Source of the DNA: Chlorobium sp.
Lineage (GTDB): Bacteria > Bacteroidota > Chlorobiia > Chlorobiales > Chlorobiaceae
Length of the DNA: 55,810 nucleotides
Assembly: GCA_028277225.1 (NCBI GenBank)
Contig: JANQHB010000043.1
Span: forward strand, 1-55,810
Direction: 5' to 3'
Shown here: positions 43,096 through 52,617 of the stretch, piece by piece
Numbering within the stretch: position 1 is the first letter of the stretch
How the letters are laid out: every line of letters starts with the position of its first letter
The notes under the pieces: generated by a model
The model's input: only the letters and a program-made list of their open reading frames with translations
Told to the model about the DNA's origin: nothing
Databases searched by the model: none
Translations under genes and position numbers: made by a program

Positions 43096-45021
43096 ATGGA
43101 CAAAACACAGAAAAAAGCCTTAAACGCATCCCTGATTGTCATCGCAATCTTTGCAGTACTCATACTGCGACTTATCTATCTGCAGGTTTTCGAATACCGC
43201 CGGCTCGGCTCGATCTCGGATGCCAACAGCCTGAGAAGAGTATGGCTGCAACCCCCGCGAGGCAGAATGATCGACCGGAACGGCATTGTGGTCGTTGACA
43301 ATCAACCGCTTTACACAATCAAGGCCATGCCGGCCGAATTCAGCGATTCACTGAAAAAAGACGTACTTGCCGATCTGATTGATATCACCTATGAAGACCT
43401 CGACCAGAAAATAGACAAAGGATTCAAATACAACCGGTTTGCGCCGACATCGGTCAGGAGGGACATCGAACCCCATGAGATGATGCGTATCAGTGAAAAT
43501 CTCTGGATGCTCCCCGGAGTCATGATCGAAATGGAAAACAAAAGGAAGTATCCTCTGGACCTGGAGGGCTCGCATGTCTTCGGCTACCTGAACTATCTGT
43601 CAAAAGGCGATCTCGAGAAAATGGCAGACAAGGGATACACACCGGACGACAAAACCGGCAGCAAAGGACTTGAAAAACAGTACGAAGAAACTCTGAGAGG
43701 CCAAAAAGGTGTCCGGTTCGAGCTGGTCAACTCAATAGGCAAGACCGTCGGAAAGTTTGATGAGGGGCAGAAGGACCTTCCGTTCGTCAAGGGTGACGAT
43801 ATCTACCTCACCCTTGACAGCGGACTCCAGAAACTTGCAGAAGGCCTTCTGATAGAAACGGAAAAGTCAGGAGCTGTAGTGGCAATTGATCCGCAGGACG
43901 GAGGAATTCTGGCAATGGCAAGCGTACCTGACTATGACCTGGAGATCCTCAACGGCAAAACCGATGCCGAACAATGGAAACAGATTGTTCGAAATCCCAA
44001 AAAGCCCCTTTTCAACCGGGCCATACAGGCAGCTTATCCTCCCGGTTCAGTCTATAAACTGGTGCTTGCCATTGCGGGACTGGAAGAGAAAGCGATCAGC
44101 CCGAAGAAAAAAATATACTGTTCCGGTGTTTTTCGTCTCGGTCGCGGACGGTATCGCTGTCATGGCGGAGCGGGACTGGGTATGGTTGACCTGGAAAAAT
44201 CGATAGTAAAATCTTGTAATACCTATTACTACAAGCTCATCTTCGACGTCGGATTTGAACAATGGACCCGATACGGCAGGATGTTCGGCTTTGGCGAACC
44301 GACCGGCATCGACCTGCCGGGTGAGCGCTCATGGCCCCTGCCCTCTGTAGAATACTATAACGAACGGTACGGCAAGGGCAAATGGTCCAAAGGCAACCTT
44401 GTCAGCCTCTCGATCGGACAGGGTGAACTGAACACAACACCAATCCAGCTTGCATCCTTTACCGCGACGATCGCAAACAAAGGAACACTCTACCAGCCGC
44501 ATATTGTAAAGGGATACAAACCTGCAGGAAGCGACAGCCTGGAAACAGTTGCCTATGCACAAAAAAAGCTGCCGATTTCGGAAAACACGTTCGATCTGGT
44601 ACGCAACGCTATGTATGGAGCGGTTGAACAGGGAACAGGAAAATTAAGCGCAGTACAAGGCGTAAAGGTAGCCGGAAAAACAGGTACAGCACAAAATCCG
44701 CATGGAGACAACCATGCATGGTTTGTCGCCTTCGCGCCCCTTGAAAACCCGACGATCGCGCTGGCGGTTCTGGTTGAAAACGCCGGTTACGGAGGAAGTG
44801 TTTCTGCGCCGATAGCCGGAAAACTCATTGACTATTATATTAACGGCCCTGATACTACAGCAGTTGATTCGACGATCACCATCGAAACCGATGGCGGATC
44901 AACACCGGTTGACACCGTATCTGCCTACAGGGGTATAACATTTTCACCTCTCGCTGATACCACGTCAACGCCTGAGAACTCCGGAAACGCCATCACAGAC
45001 ACAGAAGCGGATGATCTATAA
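43096..45021 (+). CDS. mrdA: Penicillin-binding protein 2 (elongasome transpeptidase)
   Basis: 641 residues. Short cytoplasmic start, one membrane helix (SLIVIAIFAVLILRLIYL), a PBP dimerisation domain with PPRGRMIDRNGIVVVDNQP, then the transpeptidase domain with SxxK (PPGSVYK, near residue 318), SxN (SCNTYYYKL) and KTG (GKTGTAQ, near 528). A Ser/Thr-rich tail of ~50 residues follows. It cross-links peptidoglycan along the lateral wall together with RodA, which is not in the window. It is placed after mreC-mreD and overlaps the next gene by 11 bases. Confidence 0.95.
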   Translation: MDKTQKKALNASLIVIAIFAVLILRLIYLQVFEYRRLGSISDANSLRRVWLQPPRGRMIDRNGIVVVDNQPLYTIKAMPAEFSDSLKKDVLADLIDITYEDLDQKIDKGFKYNRFAPTSVRRDIEPHEMMRISENLWMLPGVMIEMENKRKYPLDLEGSHVFGYLNYLSKGDLEKMADKGYTPDDKTGSKGLEKQYEETLRGQKGVRFELVNSIGKTVGKFDEGQKDLPFVKGDDIYLTLDSGLQKLAEGLLIETEKSGAVVAIDPQDGGILAMASVPDYDLEILNGKTDAEQWKQIVRNPKKPLFNRAIQAAYPPGSVYKLVLAIAGLEEKAISPKKKIYCSGVFRLGRGRYRCHGGAGLGMVDLEKSIVKSCNTYYYKLIFDVGFEQWTRYGRMFGFGEPTGIDLPGERSWPLPSVEYYNERYGKGKWSKGNLVSLSIGQGELNTTPIQLASFTATIANKGTLYQPHIVKGYKPAGSDSLETVAYAQKKLPISENTFDLVRNAMYGAVEQGTGKLSAVQGVKVAGKTGTAQNPHGDNHAWFVAFAPLENPTIALAVLVENAGYGGSVSAPIAGKLIDYYINGPDTTAVDSTITIETDGGSTPVDTVSAYRGITFSPLADTTSTPENSGNAITDTEADDL

Positions 45022-46489
45022 GGACGACCCTGAACTTATCCGCAGGTTTCTCGAAGACACGAGCAACCTGCGGAACGGCCATACACCCGGAGTTTATTTT
45101 CCTGAAACCGAAGATGATATCGCTGCAATGCTCAGGGAAAACAGCGGGTCAGGCAAACGGTTTGTCATCGCAGGAAACGGTACAGGCACAACAGGCGGCA
45201 GAATACCGTTTGGGGATACTGTTATTTCCATGGAAAAACTCGACCGGATCGATGATCCTGTTCTTCTCGACAAGCAGCATGCGATCATGACTGCCGAAGG
45301 GGGTGCCCTTCTTGAAGACGTTCAGAAAAAAGCCGGCAACGCCGGCTGGCTCTACCCACCGGACCCTACTGAAAAGCTCTGTTTCATCGGCAGCACTATA
45401 GCCAATAATTCCTCCGGGGCCCGAACATACCGCTATGGTCCGACACGTAACCATATAGAACGCCTGAAGGTCGTTCTCGCATCCGGAGATATTCTTGAAA
45501 TCCCGCGGGGGAAATACCTGGCAGAAGAAAACGGCGTGTTCTGCCTCGACCTGCCTCTTGCCGGCAGACTCGAGTTCAGAAGACCTGAATACCATCTTCC
45601 CCGTACCTCAAAACATAATGCCGGTTATTTTACTGCCGGAAGAATGGACCTTATCGATCTGTTCATCGGTTCTGAAGGAACACTCGGCATTGTCACCGAA
45701 GCCGATCTCAAACTTGTAGCAGCCCCTGAAAAAATCATCTCATGCCTTGTTTATTTTCCGGGACCGGACGATCTCTTCGGTTTTGTCGAAAAAGCCAGGC
45801 AAAACAGTTTCGGTGTTTCTCCGAATGCCATTGAATTCTTCGACCCCAATGCTCTTGATTTCATCCGGAAAATCTATTCTGAAACACCCGCCGGCACTGC
45901 CGGAGCGATTTACATCGAGGAGGAGACCACAGAAGCACAAGAAGACCAAACGCTTGAACAATGGTTCAACCTGATGGAATCGTCCAATGCACTGACCGAT
46001 GAATCCTGGGTAGCACTGGATGCTGAAGAACAAAGAGCGATGAAGGAGTTCCGGCACGAATTGCCTGTACAGGTCAACGAATGGCTTGCGACACAAAAGG
46101 AAAGCAAGATCAGCACCGATATGGCCGTACCCGAGGAATCATTTGCAGAACTCTATTCATATTACCGGGAAACCTGTGAAAAACATGGCTTTCACTACAT
46201 CATATTCGGCCATATCGGCAATGCGCATGTTCATCTGAATATCCTGCCATCGAACCATGAAGAATTTTTAACAGCAAAAAAACTGTATGTTGATTTTGTC
46301 GATAAAGCCGTTGAACTTGGTGGAACACTTTCGGCGGAACATGGCATCGGCAAGCTTAAATCAGGCTATCTTGTCAGAATGCTGGGCGAGAAGGGCATGC
46401 GCGAACTTGCAAGAATCAAAAAAGTATTCGATCCGGAACTTGTGCTTAACATAGGCAATATGATCCCTGAAAAGTATTATCACAGCTGA
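45011..46489 (+). CDS. FAD-linked oxidoreductase (D-lactate dehydrogenase / GlcD type)
   Basis: 492 residues. VAO/PCMH-type FAD domain: FVIAGNGTGTTGGRIPFG, PPDPTEKLCFIGSTIANNSS, RYGPTRNHIERLKVVLASGD and FIGSEGTLGIVTEADLKL; then a C-terminal FAD-oxidase cap ending SAEHGIGKLKSGYL with KKVFDPELVLNIGNMI. Members oxidise D-lactate, glycolate or related 2-hydroxy acids and pass electrons to the membrane quinone pool. The substrate cannot be read. No GlcE/GlcF partners are adjacent. It overlaps the end of mrdA by 11 bases, so it shares the cell-shape transcript. Confidence 0.9.
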   Translation: MIYKDDPELIRRFLEDTSNLRNGHTPGVYFPETEDDIAAMLRENSGSGKRFVIAGNGTGTTGGRIPFGDTVISMEKLDRIDDPVLLDKQHAIMTAEGGALLEDVQKKAGNAGWLYPPDPTEKLCFIGSTIANNSSGARTYRYGPTRNHIERLKVVLASGDILEIPRGKYLAEENGVFCLDLPLAGRLEFRRPEYHLPRTSKHNAGYFTAGRMDLIDLFIGSEGTLGIVTEADLKLVAAPEKIISCLVYFPGPDDLFGFVEKARQNSFGVSPNAIEFFDPNALDFIRKIYSETPAGTAGAIYIEEETTEAQEDQTLEQWFNLMESSNALTDESWVALDAEEQRAMKEFRHELPVQVNEWLATQKESKISTDMAVPEESFAELYSYYRETCEKHGFHYIIFGHIGNAHVHLNILPSNHEEFLTAKKLYVDFVDKAVELGGTLSAEHGIGKLKSGYLVRMLGEKGMRELARIKKVFDPELVLNIGNMIPEKYYHS

Positions 46490-46542
46490 GCGCGTCAGCC
46501 TGCATTCTCTGCCCTGCGTCAAAAAAATCCGGAAACCCTGTC

Positions 46543-47016
46543 GTGACCAAAGAACAGAAAAACAAACAATACGTTACAACGATACTGAACCGCAAAGCTC
46601 GCCACGAATACGAGATACTCGACACCATGGTGGCAGGTATCGAACTGAAAGGCAGCGAGGTAAAGTCGGTGCGGCTCGGTAAAGCGAGCCTTAACGAAAG
46701 CTACGCACTCATCCATAGAGGTGAGGTATGGCTCGAAAACATGCAGATATCGGCATACGAACACAATCATGTGGAGCAGATCGATCCGAAAAGAACCCGC
46801 AAGCTGCTCCTCAACCGTCAGGAAATAGAAAAACTCAGACTGAAGCTGCAGCAGAAAGGCCTGACACTCATTCCTTTGAAAGCATTTTTCAACAGCAAAG
46901 GCGTTCTCAAACTTGAACTGGGGCTGGCAAAAGGCAAGAAACTGCATGACAAACGCGAAAGCATCAAAGCCCGGGACACCCAGCGCCAGTTGCAGAGGTT
47001 GAAACAACAGTACTGA
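46543..47016 (+). CDS. smpB: SsrA-binding protein SmpB
   Basis: 157 residues from a GTG start. KKQYVT-like NKQYVTTILNRKARHEYEIL, AGIELKGSEVKSVRLGKASL, ENMQISAYEHNHVEQIDPKR and the basic tail LAKGKKLHDKRESIKARDTQ are the family landmarks (DKRE and the final basic helix bind tmRNA and the ribosome). It brings tmRNA to stalled ribosomes. The ssrA gene is not seen in the window. Confidence 0.97.
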   Translation: MTKEQKNKQYVTTILNRKARHEYEILDTMVAGIELKGSEVKSVRLGKASLNESYALIHRGEVWLENMQISAYEHNHVEQIDPKRTRKLLLNRQEIEKLRLKLQQKGLTLIPLKAFFNSKGVLKLELGLAKGKKLHDKRESIKARDTQRQLQRLKQQY

Positions 47017-47073
47017 TGCTGCAGAGCATGTCTATTCAGAACAACGTTACACGTCACAAGAACAACACTACTC

Positions 47074-48285
47074 ATGAGTTTTCCATCAGTCAAAGAGCAG
47101 CTCGACCTCATTGTCGCAAATACTGTTGAAGTCATCAGCGAAGAAGAGCTTGAAAAAAAACTGACCAGAAGTTACGAGACACAGAAACCTCTCAAAATAA
47201 AGCTTGGAGCCGATCCGTCCAGACCGGACCTGCATCTCGGGCACTCTGTCGTACTCAGGAAGCTGAGGGAGTTCCAGGATCTCGGTCATGAAGCGATACT
47301 GATTATCGGTGACTTCACTGCCATGATCGGTGATCCATCGGGAAAAAGCAAAACCAGACCGCAGCTGTCGGCAGAAGACGCGCGTAAGAATGGTGAAACC
47401 TATTTCGAGCAGGCATCGACCATCCTCGACAGGGAAAAAACCACCATATGCTACAACTCCGACTGGCTCGGCAAGATGACTTTTGATGATGTCATCCGTC
47501 TCTCAAGTCACTACACGGTAGCACGGATGCTTGAACGGGACGACTTTGAAAAACGGTACAAAATGCGTGAACCGATCTCTATTCATGAGTTCCTCTACCC
47601 GCTCGCCCAGGGTATGGATTCGGTACATCTGCGCAACGATATCGAACTGGGAGGCACCGACCAGAAATTCAACCTGCTTGTCGGCAGGGATCTTCAGAGA
47701 GAATACGACATCCACCCCCAGGTCTGTATAACCATGCCGCTTCTTGTCGGAACGTTTGGCGAGGAAAAAATGTCCAAATCGCTGGGCAACGCTATCTGTT
47801 TCAACGATTCTGCCGAGGACATCTATGGCAGGATTCTCTCGATCCCCGATACCCTGATAGAAACATATTTCAAGCTTCTGGTTCCTTCTCCGAAACAGTC
47901 GCTCGAGCTGTTCAGGGAAATTGTCGGTCAGAACCCCAGAGAAGCCAAAAGATCGCTCGCAAAAGAAATTGTGGCAGTCTACCATTCGGCTGAAGTCGCG
48001 CTGCAGGCAGAAGAGCATTTCGATCGGGTGTTTGTGCACAAGAAAGCTCCGGCTGACATCAAAACCTTCGAGTTCGATCCGGAATCGCTCCCGCTTGCCG
48101 ACCTCCTTGTACAACTCGGCGCGACAGCATCGAAAACAGAAGCCCGCAGGCTCATCAGCCAGAATGCAGTCCAGATCGATGGAGAACGGGTCAGCGACAT
48201 CGCGTTTGTCGTGCCGCTTGACACCGAACCGAAAACCATCAAGGCAGGAAAAAGAAAATTTTACAACGTTGTCAGGAAACATTGA
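47074..48285 (+). CDS. tyrS: Tyrosyl-tRNA synthetase
   Basis: 403 residues. Class I signature HLGH (54-57) in GADPSRPDLHLGHSVVL; KMSKS in GEEKMSKSLGN; and a C-terminal S4 RNA-binding domain with EARRLISQNAVQIDGERV. The F/LGADPxRPDLHLGH wording places it in the TyrZ-like subgroup and not in the E. coli TyrS group. It charges tRNA-Tyr. Spacing to smpB is 57 bases. Confidence 0.97.
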   Translation: MSFPSVKEQLDLIVANTVEVISEEELEKKLTRSYETQKPLKIKLGADPSRPDLHLGHSVVLRKLREFQDLGHEAILIIGDFTAMIGDPSGKSKTRPQLSAEDARKNGETYFEQASTILDREKTTICYNSDWLGKMTFDDVIRLSSHYTVARMLERDDFEKRYKMREPISIHEFLYPLAQGMDSVHLRNDIELGGTDQKFNLLVGRDLQREYDIHPQVCITMPLLVGTFGEEKMSKSLGNAICFNDSAEDIYGRILSIPDTLIETYFKLLVPSPKQSLELFREIVGQNPREAKRSLAKEIVAVYHSAEVALQAEEHFDRVFVHKKAPADIKTFEFDPESLPLADLLVQLGATASKTEARRLISQNAVQIDGERVSDIAFVVPLDTEPKTIKAGKRKFYNVVRKH

Positions 48286-48321
48286 TTTTGCTCATCATCA
48301 GGGGCGGATCTGAAAAATCAC

Positions 48322-48924
48322 ATGCAGGATATACACACTCTTGAAGAACTGATCATCTGGGGAGGTTATGCGCTCCTGTTCGCAATTGTTTTTGCAGAAA
48401 CCGGCTTGTTTGCCGGCTTTTTCCTTCCCGGAGACTCCCTGCTTATTACCGCAGGACTGATCTCGGCCTCTGACAATCTCGATCTCCCCATTGTTATCGC
48501 GACACTCTGTTTCGGAGCGATCATAGGTGATTCAACCGGATACTTCATCGGCAGCCAGTTACAACGAACATTGTTCGACAAAAAGGAAACCAGGTTTTTC
48601 CGGAAAGAGTATCTGGAAAAAACCAGAAAGTTCTATGAAAAACACGGCTCAAAAGCGGTATTCCTTGCCCGCTTCGTCCCGGTCGTCCGAAGTTTTTCAG
48701 CAACGCTGGCAGGAGTGGCGAAAATGCCATACCCTGTGTTTCTCTTCTATAGCGTCTCCGGATCTGTCGTGTGGGTTTTCAGCTTTACGCTTGCAGGATA
48801 TTTTCTTGCCTCCCTGTTTCCTGATCTGGTTGATTTGTTACATTACATTATAATTGCCGGTATAGTCATCATCATTGCCAACACCCTGAGATACCTCCGT
48901 AAACAATCTCAAGATCTCAACTGA
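48322..48924 (+). CDS. DedA-family membrane protein (undecaprenyl-phosphate transporter family)
   Basis: 200 residues, four to five membrane segments. The family motifs ETGLFAGFFLPGDSLLITAG, GAIIGDSTGYFIG and ARFVPVVRSFSATLAGVAKM (with the conserved Arg pair region) are intact. DedA proteins (UptA in Bacillus) have been shown to recycle undecaprenyl phosphate across the membrane. It is followed by a DUF368 gene 20 bases later, the other proven family of such transporters. The link with the wall genes in this cluster fits that role. Confidence 0.92.
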   Translation: MQDIHTLEELIIWGGYALLFAIVFAETGLFAGFFLPGDSLLITAGLISASDNLDLPIVIATLCFGAIIGDSTGYFIGSQLQRTLFDKKETRFFRKEYLEKTRKFYEKHGSKAVFLARFVPVVRSFSATLAGVAKMPYPVFLFYSVSGSVVWVFSFTLAGYFLASLFPDLVDLLHYIIIAGIVIIIANTLRYLRKQSQDLN

Positions 48925-48944
48925 GGCAGGATTATCGTTCCATC

Positions 48945-49901
48945 ATGCTGTCAAGAATCATCAACCATTACCTTCCCGTAACGCTCAGGGGAGTCCTTAT
49001 GGGTGCCGCTGATGTCATTCCCGGGGTATCAGGTGGAACGATCGCATTTATCACAGGCATTTATGAAACCCTGATCACATCGCTCAAGTCAATAGACAAA
49101 CGTGCCCTGACCCGGCTCGTGCGTTTCGAGTACCGCGCTTTCTGGAGAGGAATAAACGGTGGGTTTCTTACCAGTCTGCTGCTGGGCATCGTCTTCAGCA
49201 TCGTCACACTTTCCAAAGTCATCCTCTATCTGCTCGAGCACCACACCCTGCTCCTGCTTTCATTTTTCTTTGGCCTGATAATCGCCTCGGCTATCGTTGT
49301 TGTGCGCAGGGTCAACGCACATACCGCAGGAGGTTTCGCCGCATGCATTACAGGCGCGGTTCTGGCCTTCCTGATAACAAACCTCTCTCCTGTCGAGACT
49401 CCCGAAAACATTCTGTTCGTTTTCCTGTCCGGGGCAATTGCGATCTGCGCGATGATCCTTCCGGGCATATCAGGCAGTTTTATCCTGCTCCTTCTCGGAA
49501 AATACACTTTCATTCTCACTGCTGTCAAGGATTTGAATATCATTGTTATCATTGCCTTCGTAACAGGATGCGCTGCAGGTCTGCTTGGTTTTGTGAGGCT
49601 CCTGTCGAAACTGCTGCGGCGACACCACGACTATACGATGATGACACTTTCCGGCATTATGATCGGCTCCCTGACGAAAGTATGGCCATGGAAAGTACCC
49701 GCGTCGCATACGGTACCCGACGGGGAAAAAGCGATGCTGTTTTCTCTCAATGTCACGCCCGACACCTACGTCCAACTGACCGGGTCGGAACCGATGATCA
49801 TTGCCTCGATTATGCTGATGACTGTCGGTCTAGCGTTCGTGTTTGCACTCGAACACTTTTCAGTAAAATCCCGCGGCACCCTGACCGATTATTCTTCGTA
49901 A
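48945..49901 (+). CDS. DUF368-family membrane protein (polyprenyl-phosphate transporter family)
   Basis: 318 residues with eight to nine membrane segments. The conserved opening is GVLMGAADVIPGVSGGTIAFITGIYE, given here as ADVIPGVSGGTIAF, and the internal repeat is CAMILPGISGSFILLLLG; two PGxSG re-entrant motifs are the family hallmark. DUF368 proteins (PopT) have been reported as undecaprenyl-phosphate translocases important at alkaline pH or in salt. It lies directly after a DedA gene and before nadB (19-base gap). Confidence 0.92.
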   Translation: MLSRIINHYLPVTLRGVLMGAADVIPGVSGGTIAFITGIYETLITSLKSIDKRALTRLVRFEYRAFWRGINGGFLTSLLLGIVFSIVTLSKVILYLLEHHTLLLLSFFFGLIIASAIVVVRRVNAHTAGGFAACITGAVLAFLITNLSPVETPENILFVFLSGAIAICAMILPGISGSFILLLLGKYTFILTAVKDLNIIVIIAFVTGCAAGLLGFVRLLSKLLRRHHDYTMMTLSGIMIGSLTKVWPWKVPASHTVPDGEKAMLFSLNVTPDTYVQLTGSEPMIIASIMLMTVGLAFVFALEHFSVKSRGTLTDYSS

Positions 49902-49920
49902 CACCTCTTTGTATCGATCC

Positions 49921-51516
49921 ATGAAAGAAGAAATGAAAACCGATGTACTGGTCATCGGCAGCGGCATCGGCGGTCTCTATTTCGCACTCCACATCGCTGA
50001 CGTTGCACACGTCACTATCATAACGAAAAAAGAAAGCTGCGCGTCCAATACCAACTGGGCACAAGGCGGCATTGCCGCCACTGTCGGCGAGAACGACAGC
50101 CCGGACCTTCATGTCGAGGATACACTCAACGCAGGAGCCGGACTCTGCAACCGTGAGATGGTCGAACTGATGGTGCGTGAAGGACCCCGCCACATCAGAA
50201 AACTTATCGAACTGGGCGTTGACTTTACAACCACCAACGGGGACAATCTCGATCTGGGCAGAGAGGGAGGCCATTCGAGAAGGCGAATCGTCCATGCCAA
50301 AGATCTGACCGGCCAGGAGGTGGAACACGCTCTTCTGGCAAAAGTGAACAGCCATCCCAACATTACCCTCCTGGAGCACCATTTTGCCATGGAACTCCTG
50401 ACCGAACACCATCTGGACGTAAAAACCAACGACATCAACTGTTACGGCGTTTACGTCCTTGACTCGAAAAACAGGGAACCGAAAAAAATTCTCGCAAAAA
50501 CCACGGTGGTCGCTGCCGGAGGCCTGGGGCGGGTCTATCTCCACACAACGAATCCTCCAATCGCAACGGGAGACGGTATCGCCATGGCCTATCGGGCGGG
50601 AGCGGTCATAGCAAACATGGAGTTTGTCCAGTTCCACCCGACCTCCCTGTTTCACCCGAAAGCGGATTCATTTCTCATTTCCGAGGCAGTCCGCGGTTAT
50701 GGCGGAGTCCTCAAGCTGAAAAACGGACAGGAGTTCATGCACAAGTATGACAAGCGGGAAAACCTCGCCCCAAGAGACATCGTCGCCAGGGCAATCGACT
50801 TCGAGATGAAAAAAACCGGCGATGAATGCGTTTTTCTCGATGTCACCCATCTTGACCCAAAAAAAACCATCGAACACTTCCCCAACATTTATGAAACCTG
50901 CCTGCAATACGGAATCGACATGACCAGAGAAATGATCCCTGTCGTACCTGCAGCTCACTACTCATGCGGAGGCATTAAAACCGATTCTCTCGGCAGGACC
51001 AGTATCAATCGCCTGTACGCCTGCGGAGAAACCACTAGCACCGGAGTCCACGGAGCCAACCGTCTCGCAAGCAACTCTCTGCTCGAAGCCCTTGTCTTCG
51101 CTTACAGGACATATACCGAGATCAGGGGTGTACTTCCATCCCTGGCACATGACAAAGATTTCCCGGATTGGGACGACAGCGGGACAGTCAGCCCTGAAGA
51201 ATGGATCCTTGTTTCTCACAATAAAAAAGAAGCACAGCAGGTCATGAGCGACTATGTGGGTATCGTCCGAAGCGACCTCAGACTCCAGAGAGCAAAACGC
51301 AGGATCGAGTTCCTCAAGGAAGAAACTGAACAGTACTACAAGAAAACAAAGATCACGACCCAGATCCTCGAACTCCGAAACATCATCAAGATCGCAAACC
51401 TCATTATCGACGGGGCGATCATGCGCCGTGAATCCAGAGGACTGCACTATACCACGGACTACCCCCAGACCGACGACAAGCATTTTCTCAAGGACACGGA
51501 ACAGCGATCCTATTGA
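49921..51516 (+). CDS. nadB: L-aspartate oxidase
   Basis: 531 residues from the ATG at 49921 (MKEEMKTDVLV); a TTG four codons earlier is possible. FAD-binding VIGSGIGGLYFALHIAD; NTNWAQGGIAAT; EGGHSRRRIVHAKD; and TGVHGANRLASNSLLEALVFAYR are typical of NadB and distinguish it from fumarate reductase/SdhA. It oxidises aspartate to iminoaspartate for NadA. In anaerobes fumarate or another acceptor replaces oxygen. The end is followed by a heptamer repeat tract. Confidence 0.95.
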   Translation: MKEEMKTDVLVIGSGIGGLYFALHIADVAHVTIITKKESCASNTNWAQGGIAATVGENDSPDLHVEDTLNAGAGLCNREMVELMVREGPRHIRKLIELGVDFTTTNGDNLDLGREGGHSRRRIVHAKDLTGQEVEHALLAKVNSHPNITLLEHHFAMELLTEHHLDVKTNDINCYGVYVLDSKNREPKKILAKTTVVAAGGLGRVYLHTTNPPIATGDGIAMAYRAGAVIANMEFVQFHPTSLFHPKADSFLISEAVRGYGGVLKLKNGQEFMHKYDKRENLAPRDIVARAIDFEMKKTGDECVFLDVTHLDPKKTIEHFPNIYETCLQYGIDMTREMIPVVPAAHYSCGGIKTDSLGRTSINRLYACGETTSTGVHGANRLASNSLLEALVFAYRTYTEIRGVLPSLAHDKDFPDWDDSGTVSPEEWILVSHNKKEAQQVMSDYVGIVRSDLRLQRAKRRIEFLKEETEQYYKKTKITTQILELRNIIKIANLIIDGAIMRRESRGLHYTTDYPQTDDKHFLKDTEQRSY

Positions 51517-51522
51517 TTTTTT

Positions 51523-51594
51523 GGGTAATAGGTAATGGGTAATGGGTAATGGGTAATGGGTAATGGGTAATGGGTAATGGGTAATGGGTAATAG
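51523..51594. repeat. Tandem heptamer array (GGGTAAT)n
   Basis: About ten copies of GGGTAAT lie in a row, with two variant units (AGGTAAT-type) at the ends. The array starts 6 bases past the nadB stop. Slippage-prone and probably variable between strains. Confidence 0.9.
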
Positions 51595-51742
51595 GATGAA
51601 AATAGAATGTAAATCGTGATCAGTAAAGAAAGGGGTCCACGAATTAACACGAATTATGAAGAAAGAGAGAATCTCTGACGCAGATAAGTTTGCTTCATCG
51701 GATCGGTCAGGCACAGGGGCATGCCCCTGGATCTTCCCTATT

Positions 51743-51776
51743 TCCTACTACCTACTACCCACTACCTACTACCTAC
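51743..51776. repeat. Short CCTACTA tandem tract
   Basis: Five imperfect CCTACTA/CCCACTA units lie just downstream of nadE (convergent with nadB). On the opposite strand this reads TAGTAGG, which resembles the GGGTAAT array on the other side of the spacer. Confidence 0.7.
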
Positions 51777-51780
51777 AATA

Positions 51781-52605
51781 TCACACCTCCTGCCAGTCTC
51801 TGGCGTAACGGAAATCGATGCCCGGTGTCCTGGAGGATACCTTGGCGATAACCGGCATCATCCGTTTGTACTGGTTTCTGACAACCATTTTCCTGACCCT
51901 GTCATAAAAACTCTCATCGATTCCTTCCTTGAGTATCGCGTCTTTCTGCATTCTTTTTTCCAACATCATGTAAAGCAGTCTGTCAGCTTCCTCATAGCCG
52001 AAACCAAGATCAGCTTCATCGCTCTGGCCTTCCCAGAGATCGGCAGAAGGGATCTTTTCCACAAGTTCGGCCGGAATCTGAAGATGACGGGCAAGCCCCC
52101 ATACCTGTGTTTTATAGAGATCGCCAATCGGATTGACCGCAGAAGCCATGTCACCGAAAAGGGTGCCGTAGCCAAGCAGGATCTCGGTCTTGTTGCTCGT
52201 TCCGATAACCAGCCGTCCGTCCCGTGCCGATATATCGTAGAGGTAAAGCATCCGCGTCCGTGCCATAATGTTACCCACGCGAAGCTTTTCGGTATCGGGA
52301 ACAGAAGTGGAAAAAGCATCCACAACATCTGATATTTCAATCTCTTCGGAACATACCCCGGACTGCCGGACCATCATTTTCGCATGATCAACGCTTTCGG
52401 GACTGCTTGTCCTGTATGGCATGAGCACGGCAAGAACATTCTCCGGTCCGAGGGCTCTCGAGGCAAGTTCGCAGACAACCGCCGAATCGATCCCGCCGGA
52501 GAGCCCGAGAACCACCGAGCTGAATCCGAACTTTCTGATTTCGTTGCTGATGAACGCCAGAAGCATATCCTCAACAATTGAATAATTCAGGTCAAGACGC
52601 ACCAT
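51781..52605 (-). CDS. nadE: NAD+ synthetase, ammonia-dependent type
   Basis: 274 residues, the size of the single-domain NadE without a glutaminase domain. PP-loop GLSGGIDSAVVCELA; GTSNKTEILLGYGTLFGDMA; NPIGDLYKTQVWGLARHL; and P-loop-side KIPSADLWEGQSDEADLGF are all conserved. It amidates deamido-NAD to NAD with ATP and ammonia. It follows the EnvC-like gene by 13 bases and is likely co-transcribed with it. Confidence 0.96.
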   Translation of the reverse strand: MVRLDLNYSIVEDMLLAFISNEIRKFGFSSVVLGLSGGIDSAVVCELASRALGPENVLAVLMPYRTSSPESVDHAKMMVRQSGVCSEEIEISDVVDAFSTSVPDTEKLRVGNIMARTRMLYLYDISARDGRLVIGTSNKTEILLGYGTLFGDMASAVNPIGDLYKTQVWGLARHLQIPAELVEKIPSADLWEGQSDEADLGFGYEEADRLLYMMLEKRMQKDAILKEGIDESFYDRVRKMVVRNQYKRMMPVIAKVSSRTPGIDFRYARDWQEV

Positions 52606-52617
52606 GTTTTTGCAACA

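Noticed and set aside
47503..48282. Minus-strand open frame of 259 codons
   Set aside because: Antisense shadow of tyrS.
51523..51594. Possible CRISPR array
   Set aside because: The heptamers are contiguous with no spacers and are far too short for CRISPR repeats.
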